Shown here: positions 60,425 to 64,000 of the stretch, piece after piece
How positions within the stretch are numbered: the stretch's first letter is position 1
Layout: every line of letters starts with the position of its first letter
Assembly (NCBI RefSeq): GCF_900547735.1
Contig: NZ_URHZ01000008.1
Span: 1-64,000 of the forward strand
Direction of reading: 5' to 3'
From: an uncultured Clostridium sp.
Lineage (GTDB): Bacteria; Bacillota; Clostridia; Lachnospirales; Lachnospiraceae
DNA: 64,000 nt
Position numbers and translations under genes: made by a program
The notes under the pieces: generated by a model
The model's database searches: none
What the model was told of the DNA's origin: nothing
What the model saw: only the letters and a program-made list of their open reading frames with translations

Positions 60425-61291
60425 TCACACCGTGATGTCTTCTTTTATCTTCTGAAAAGCGGCTTCCTTAATCCCGGAAACCTCCATGATATCTTCGATT
60501 CTTGTAAATGGGCCGGACTCCTGACGGTAAGCGATTATCGCCTCCGCCCTTGCCTCACCGATCCCTTTCAGGGTCATCAGCTGTTCCTTCGCCGCCGTAT
60601 TCAGGTTCACTTTCGCCGTCCCGGTATTACTATTACTCCGTTCCTGGAAACCTCCTGCACCGGCTGCCTCTTTCTCCTGCGTCCGCCCGGTTGACTCCGG
60701 ATATTCCGGATATGTGACTGCCTTCCGGCTGTCCCACTCCCCGGCTTCTTTCCGGTTCGGAACCTGGATCTTCATGCCGTCTTCCAAGGACTCCGCCATA
60801 TTGAGAAAATCCTGCGCCGCATCTTCGGTAAAACCTCCAGCCATGTCAATGGCCTGGTAAATGCGGCTTCCCTCTTCCAGGTCATATACTCCCGGAACCG
60901 TTACTTCACCGCACACATGTATAAAAATCCGGCCGGTTGTTCCGCCTGCCGTCCCGTCATCTTCTGATACTGTTCCCGGTTGGGAGGACTTTGCCTCTGC
61001 CGCCGGATTCCGCCCGCCGTCATCCGGCTCACGTACTGCCTTCGGCGCCGCATCCTGGTCTCCTGCCGCGGTTTTATCAGCGATTTCTACGGCATCCCCG
61101 GATTTCTTCGCGGCATTGCCGGCAATTCCCACATCATTCTCCGCCGAGGCGCCGCTATCCTGATAACCGCTGCACGCAAGCTCCGTTGTTCCGGCGCTGC
61201 TATTCCATCCCACATTGTAGCATATGACCGCCGCCAGCATCGCTATGCCGGCAACCGCTGTTTTTATCATTCGTGCTGCTTCTTTTTTCAT
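60425..61291 (-). CDS. comEA: ComEA-like DNA-binding competence protein
   Basis: A 288-residue protein with an N-terminal membrane segment (about 9-27), a low-complexity linker (about 30-110), an SLBB domain (about 115-180; IFIHVCGEVTVPGVYDLEEG) and a C-terminal helix-hairpin-helix pair (VNLNTAAKEQLMTLKGIGEARAEAI). This is the standard ComEA layout, a surface protein that binds DNA for uptake. No other competence genes are in the window. GGGAGG precedes the ATG. Confidence 0.92.
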   Translation of the reverse strand: MKKEAARMIKTAVAGIAMLAAVICYNVGWNSSAGTTELACSGYQDSGASAENDVGIAGNAAKKSGDAVEIADKTAAGDQDAAPKAVREPDDGGRNPAAEAKSSQPGTVSEDDGTAGGTTGRIFIHVCGEVTVPGVYDLEEGSRIYQAIDMAGGFTEDAAQDFLNMAESLEDGMKIQVPNRKEAGEWDSRKAVTYPEYPESTGRTQEKEAAGAGGFQERSNSNTGTAKVNLNTAAKEQLMTLKGIGEARAEAIIAYRQESGPFTRIEDIMEVSGIKEAAFQKIKEDITV

Positions 61292-61397
61292 ATGTAATGT
61301 ACCTCCCGTTCATTCCGGAAGATACTGCTTTGCCCGTATTTCTATTCTAACTAAATAATTTACCGAACACAAGCGAAAAATGAAAGAATTTGTTCCG

Positions 61398-61826
61398 CTA
61401 CCATCGGAATACTACAATACCTGCAATGGCAATCAGGGCGCCGATGGCCTTTCTCCACTCAAATCCAACCTTCTCCACGCCGAAAAGTCCCATTACTTCA
61501 ATGCCGTAAGCCACAATTATCTGTGCCACTACGATCAGAAGAGCCGATTTTGCCGGTCCCAAGGTTCCCACACTCTTGATAACCGTATAGGTAATCAGGG
61601 CTCCCATGATACCTCCGACAAGCATATATTTCGGTTCTACCTGAAACAGCCCGCCCACCTCGCCACGGCCTGTGAAGAACCACATAATGATACAGGCGAT
61701 AAGGGCGCTGAACTGAACCCAGCCCGAGGATACCCATATACTTGTCTGTTTTGTCACCTCTGTGTTAAAAACTCCCTGCACACTCATCAAAGCGCCGGAA
61801 ACCAGGGCAATGATTATTCCCCACAT
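61398..61826 (-). CDS. YdcZ/DUF606-type small DMT transporter
   Basis: A 142-residue protein with five membrane segments (start GIIIALVSGALMSVQGVFNTEV; end AIGALIAIAGIVVF). DUF606 proteins are half-size members of the drug/metabolite transporter superfamily and probably act as dimers. Its ribosome site GGAGG lies in the closing arm of a long hairpin (61830-61886). Confidence 0.88.
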   Translation of the reverse strand: MWGIIIALVSGALMSVQGVFNTEVTKQTSIWVSSGWVQFSALIACIIMWFFTGRGEVGGLFQVEPKYMLVGGIMGALITYTVIKSVGTLGPAKSALLIVVAQIIVAYGIEVMGLFGVEKVGFEWRKAIGALIAIAGIVVFRW

Positions 61827-61829
61827 AAA

Positions 61830-61886
61830 TAAAACCTCCGCATTCTATTCGATATCGCTTAGTATCTCATAGACGCGGAGGTTTTA
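61830..61886 (-). promoter_or_regulatory. Long hairpin that buries the YdcZ-type ribosome binding site
   Basis: TAAAACCTCCGC and GCGGAGGTTTTA form a perfect 12-bp stem; inside it TCTAT/ATAGA and GATA/TATC continue the helix with GA/GA internal loops and an 8-base tip. GGAGG of the following gene is within the 3' arm, 7 bases before its ATG. It begins 4 bases after the SIMPL stop and is followed by TTTTATTT, so it may act as terminator, ribosome-site lock, or both. Confidence 0.75.
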
Positions 61887-61889
61887 TAC

Positions 61890-62633
61890 TTATTCAATCG
61901 AAAATTCTACCGCAATATTTGCTTCGATTTCAACTTCACCAGGCATAACGCCCATATCCATCGCACCTGACTCTTTGGCCGCCGCACCTGCTCCGGCTGA
62001 ATATCCGTTATAGCGCGCCACCTGGTTATTGCCGTATTCCTGTATATTGACAATCTTGCCCAGCATGCATCCGCCCGCATCCGCCATCGCCTGCGCCTTT
62101 ACCTTTGCGGCATTAACAGCTTTTGCAAGAGCTTCCTGGTACGCCTCATCATATTTACTGGACATATAGTTGACCGCATCAATTGAATTTACGCCCGCAT
62201 CCACGGAATCGGAGAGAAGCTGCCCTACCCGGTCAATCGCTATATTGGAAACCGTTACCTGGGTGGTCATCTCATATCCGCTGACGGTCTTTCCGTCTTC
62301 CCAGTTATAAATGGGGCTCATTCCGTAATTGGAGGTCTGAATCGATTTTTCTTCCACTCCCAGCTCTTTTAACAGATCAAGCACCTTCTGCAGATCCGAA
62401 TTATTCTGTGTCTGGCACGTCTGAGCGTCCGACGCCTGGGAATATACGCTGTAAATAATCTCTGCCATATCAGGCTCCACTTTCACCTGCTCCCTGCTGC
62501 TTACGCTTATCACATTGCTGTCGATATTCTGAACCTTAATTGACTCCGGCATCGTCGTGCTTCCACAAGCCGTAAGAGAAAGGGCCCCTGCGGAAATAAG
62601 AACGGCCGCCAGCCCTGCTTTTAAATTCTTCAT
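61890..62633 (-). CDS. SIMPL-domain (DUF541) lipoprotein
   Basis: A 247-residue lipoprotein with lipobox LSLTAC and a SIMPL/OmpE-type domain (residues about 40-245; ISVSSREQVKVEPDMAEIIYSVYSQ key part VKVEPDMAEI; LAKAVNAAKVKAQAMADAGG). Homologues are periplasmic or surface proteins linked to oxidative stress and to IRAK-binding in other contexts; function here is unknown. GAGGAGG precedes the ATG. Confidence 0.88.
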   Translation of the reverse strand: MKNLKAGLAAVLISAGALSLTACGSTTMPESIKVQNIDSNVISVSSREQVKVEPDMAEIIYSVYSQASDAQTCQTQNNSDLQKVLDLLKELGVEEKSIQTSNYGMSPIYNWEDGKTVSGYEMTTQVTVSNIAIDRVGQLLSDSVDAGVNSIDAVNYMSSKYDEAYQEALAKAVNAAKVKAQAMADAGGCMLGKIVNIQEYGNNQVARYNGYSAGAGAAAKESGAMDMGVMPGEVEIEANIAVEFSIE

Positions 62634-62748
62634 AATAGTTTCCTCCTCTTCTTGCTGAAAGCTCCCGGGGACTGCCGCTGTGAGTGAATCCCATAAAACC
62701 GGCCGAGCGCGCCGTTTTTTGATTCATAGGACGTAATTTCCTGTGAAT

Positions 62749-62806
62749 TAAAAAACATCCCCGCCTTCCAGCTATATCCATTATAACTGAAAGGGCAAAG
62801 GGATGT
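62749..62806 (-). terminator. Terminator of folD
   Basis: On the minus strand ACATCCC (62806 to 62800) pairs with GGGATGT (62761 to 62755) around a long inner hairpin (GCCC...GGGC-type with CTTTCAG/CTGGAAG), followed by TTTTTT. Confidence 0.85.
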
Positions 62807-62851
62807 GTTTCTTTTACCTTAACTTTCCATATCTTATTTCTGAAAATATTC

Positions 62852-63715
62852 TTACCATTTATTTCCCGCTCTCCCGGCCTCTTCCTGGGCCAGGGCCGCG
62901 CTCACGAGACGCCGCGCCAGTACGGCCGTCGTCACATTGCCGATGCCTCCGGGCACGGGAGTTGCGCAGGCGGCTACAGAACTAATTGCATCAAAATCCA
63001 CGTCCCCGCACAGGTGCCCGCCCTCATCCACGTTAATTCCAACGTCAATGACTACCGCTCCCTCCTGCACATAGCTTTCATCGATCATCCTCGCACTGCC
63101 GGCACAGGTGACAAGGATTTCCGCCCTCCGGCAGATATCCTGCAGTTCCAGCGTTTTCGTATGACAGACCGTTACCGTTGCATTTTCCTGAAGCAAAAGC
63201 ATGGCAAGCGGGCGTCCTACCACCATGCTCCTGCCCACCACTACCGTTCTTTTTCCCACCACGGGGATTCCGTAGAGCTTCAGCACATTCATCACCGCTT
63301 CCGCCGTACATGGCGCAAAACCGGTGCTGTCTCCGCTGAACACCTTCGCAATATTGACAGGGGAAATGCCGTCCAAATCCTTCATCGGATCGATCATCCT
63401 CTCAATATCCTCCTGGATAATCTGAGGCGGAAGGGGACGCATTACAAGAATTCCATCGATGCCGCCGTCTTCATTAATCTTTTTGAACTCCTTTTTAAAC
63501 TCCCTGTCACTGATTTCCCCGGGAAAAACAAATTTTTCCACTTTGAGTCCAAAGGCGTGCATCTTCTTTACGGCTCCCGTCTCATAGGAAATATCATCCG
63601 GGCTGTCGCCAACCCTGACAATGGCCAGTTGCGGAACTCTTCCCAGTTTTTCAAGAAGCTCTTCCACCTGTACTTTCAATTTTGCTGAAACTTCAGCCCC
63701 TCTTAACGTAATCAT
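62852..63715 (-). CDS. folD: Methylenetetrahydrofolate dehydrogenase/cyclohydrolase
   Basis: A 287-residue bifunctional FolD. It interconverts methylene-, methenyl- and formyl-tetrahydrofolate with NAD(P). Diagnostic phrases are YETGAVKKMHAFGL (catalytic Y and K), VMRPLPPQI, KDLDGISPVN, VVGRSMVVGRPLAMLLL and PVPGGIGNVTTAVLA. The catalytic K56-region sequence is complete. It stands alone, followed by a terminator, and is 47 bases after azlD. Confidence 0.96.
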   Translation of the reverse strand: MITLRGAEVSAKLKVQVEELLEKLGRVPQLAIVRVGDSPDDISYETGAVKKMHAFGLKVEKFVFPGEISDREFKKEFKKINEDGGIDGILVMRPLPPQIIQEDIERMIDPMKDLDGISPVNIAKVFSGDSTGFAPCTAEAVMNVLKLYGIPVVGKRTVVVGRSMVVGRPLAMLLLQENATVTVCHTKTLELQDICRRAEILVTCAGSARMIDESYVQEGAVVIDVGINVDEGGHLCGDVDFDAISSVAACATPVPGGIGNVTTAVLARRLVSAALAQEEAGRAGNKW

Positions 63716-63762
63716 TCTGTCCTCATTTCAACTGTAATGCCTAGGATATATTCATCCCGCGG

Positions 63763-64000
63763 TCATAACACCATTCCTGTTGCGACCAGTTCCAGCAGAT
63801 AAACTGCAATAATAGCGGCCACGGCGACTACCACCAGGCTCTTTCCCCTGTAGCCGAGTATCACTGCCACCAGTGTTCCTCCCGCCGCCGAATAAAAATG
63901 GCCGGTTGAAAAAAACACATCGGGGAAGGTCAAAGCCCCCAGCACCGCATAAGGTGTATAATCCAGAAAGGACCGTATAAATCTGGATTTAATCTGTTTT
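63763..64000 (-). CDS. azlD: Branched-chain amino-acid exporter subunit AzlD (5' part beyond window)
   Basis: The open frame runs off the window end. Visible residues start RFIRSFLDYTPYAVLGALTFPD and end LLELVATGMVL, with three membrane segments, matching the small AzlD subunit, which works with AzlC. About 79 codons are seen of a usual 100-110. AzlC is expected just outside the window. An internal GTG at 63945 is not the true start because homology continues upstream. Confidence 0.85.
   Translation of the reverse strand, partial: KQIKSRFIRSFLDYTPYAVLGALTFPDVFFSTGHFYSAAGGTLVAVILGYRGKSLVVVAVAAIIAVYLLELVATGMVL

Overview
The window reads as chromosome from a Gram-positive anaerobe of the Lachnospiraceae (Clostridium cluster XIVa; the clostridioforme/symbiosum/Enterocloster type). 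I base this on the base composition, strong AGGAGG-type ribosome binding sites, T-box and sigma-54 control, meso-diaminopimelate dehydrogenase, AmmeMemoRadiSam genes and dense intrinsic terminators. I cannot name the species from sequence alone. No rRNA or tRNA gene was seen.

Layout. 1-4.9 kb: a plus-strand peptide-use operon (dipeptide epimerase, DUF819 membrane protein, CocE-type hydrolase). 4.9-7.1 kb: a defence-related and decayed stretch with an AbiH-family gene whose zinc-ribbon start is cut off by a stop codon, a one-spacer type I-C-like CRISPR remnant without cas genes, and gene scraps. 7.1-11.3 kb: D,D-carboxypeptidase, two small HTH regulators, a YbaK-type deacylase and ddh. 11.4-15.7 kb: MarR plus a heterodimeric ABC exporter. 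16-17 kb: a large palindromic repeat (a second partial copy opens the window), a small lipoprotein and a 19-bp tandem repeat. 17-28.8 kb: an amino-acid/peptide catabolism block (RpiR regulator, RidA, threonine-dehydratase-like enzyme, a five-part oligopeptide ABC transporter, a D-cysteine-desulfhydrase-like enzyme and a PrpR-type sigma-54 activator), with a consensus sigma-54 promoter in front of the transporter operon.

29-31.7 kb: a DUF1847 protein and AmmeMemoRadiSam genes, of which the radical SAM member lacks its middle. 32-34.4 kb: a 2-isopropylmalate synthase fused to an AraC DNA-binding domain behind a T-box leader. 34.5-43.8 kb: MATE exporter, SdpR/SdpI-like pair, Na+/solute symporter, an Fe-S/FAD ene-reductase with a divergent LysR, and a macrolide-efflux-like MFS gene whose leader encodes the 8-residue peptide MIYSIRLR followed by attenuator hairpins. 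43.8-53.4 kb: a sce7726-type gene, an ECF sigma/anti-sigma pair, and a five-gene operon joining a large lipoprotein, a two-component system and two anchored proteins of unknown function.

53.5-64 kb: flippase; a GNAT / condensation-type acyltransferase / esterase / rlmH / small-ORF operon; a response regulator downstream of comEA; a YdcZ-type transporter whose ribosome binding site lies in a long hairpin; a SIMPL lipoprotein; folD; and the 3' part of azlD, which runs off the window end.

The most noteworthy items are the LeuA-AraC fusion, the drug-sensing-type leader peptide of the MFS gene, the isolated CRISPR remnant beside a disrupted AbiH gene, and several dispersed palindromic repeats.
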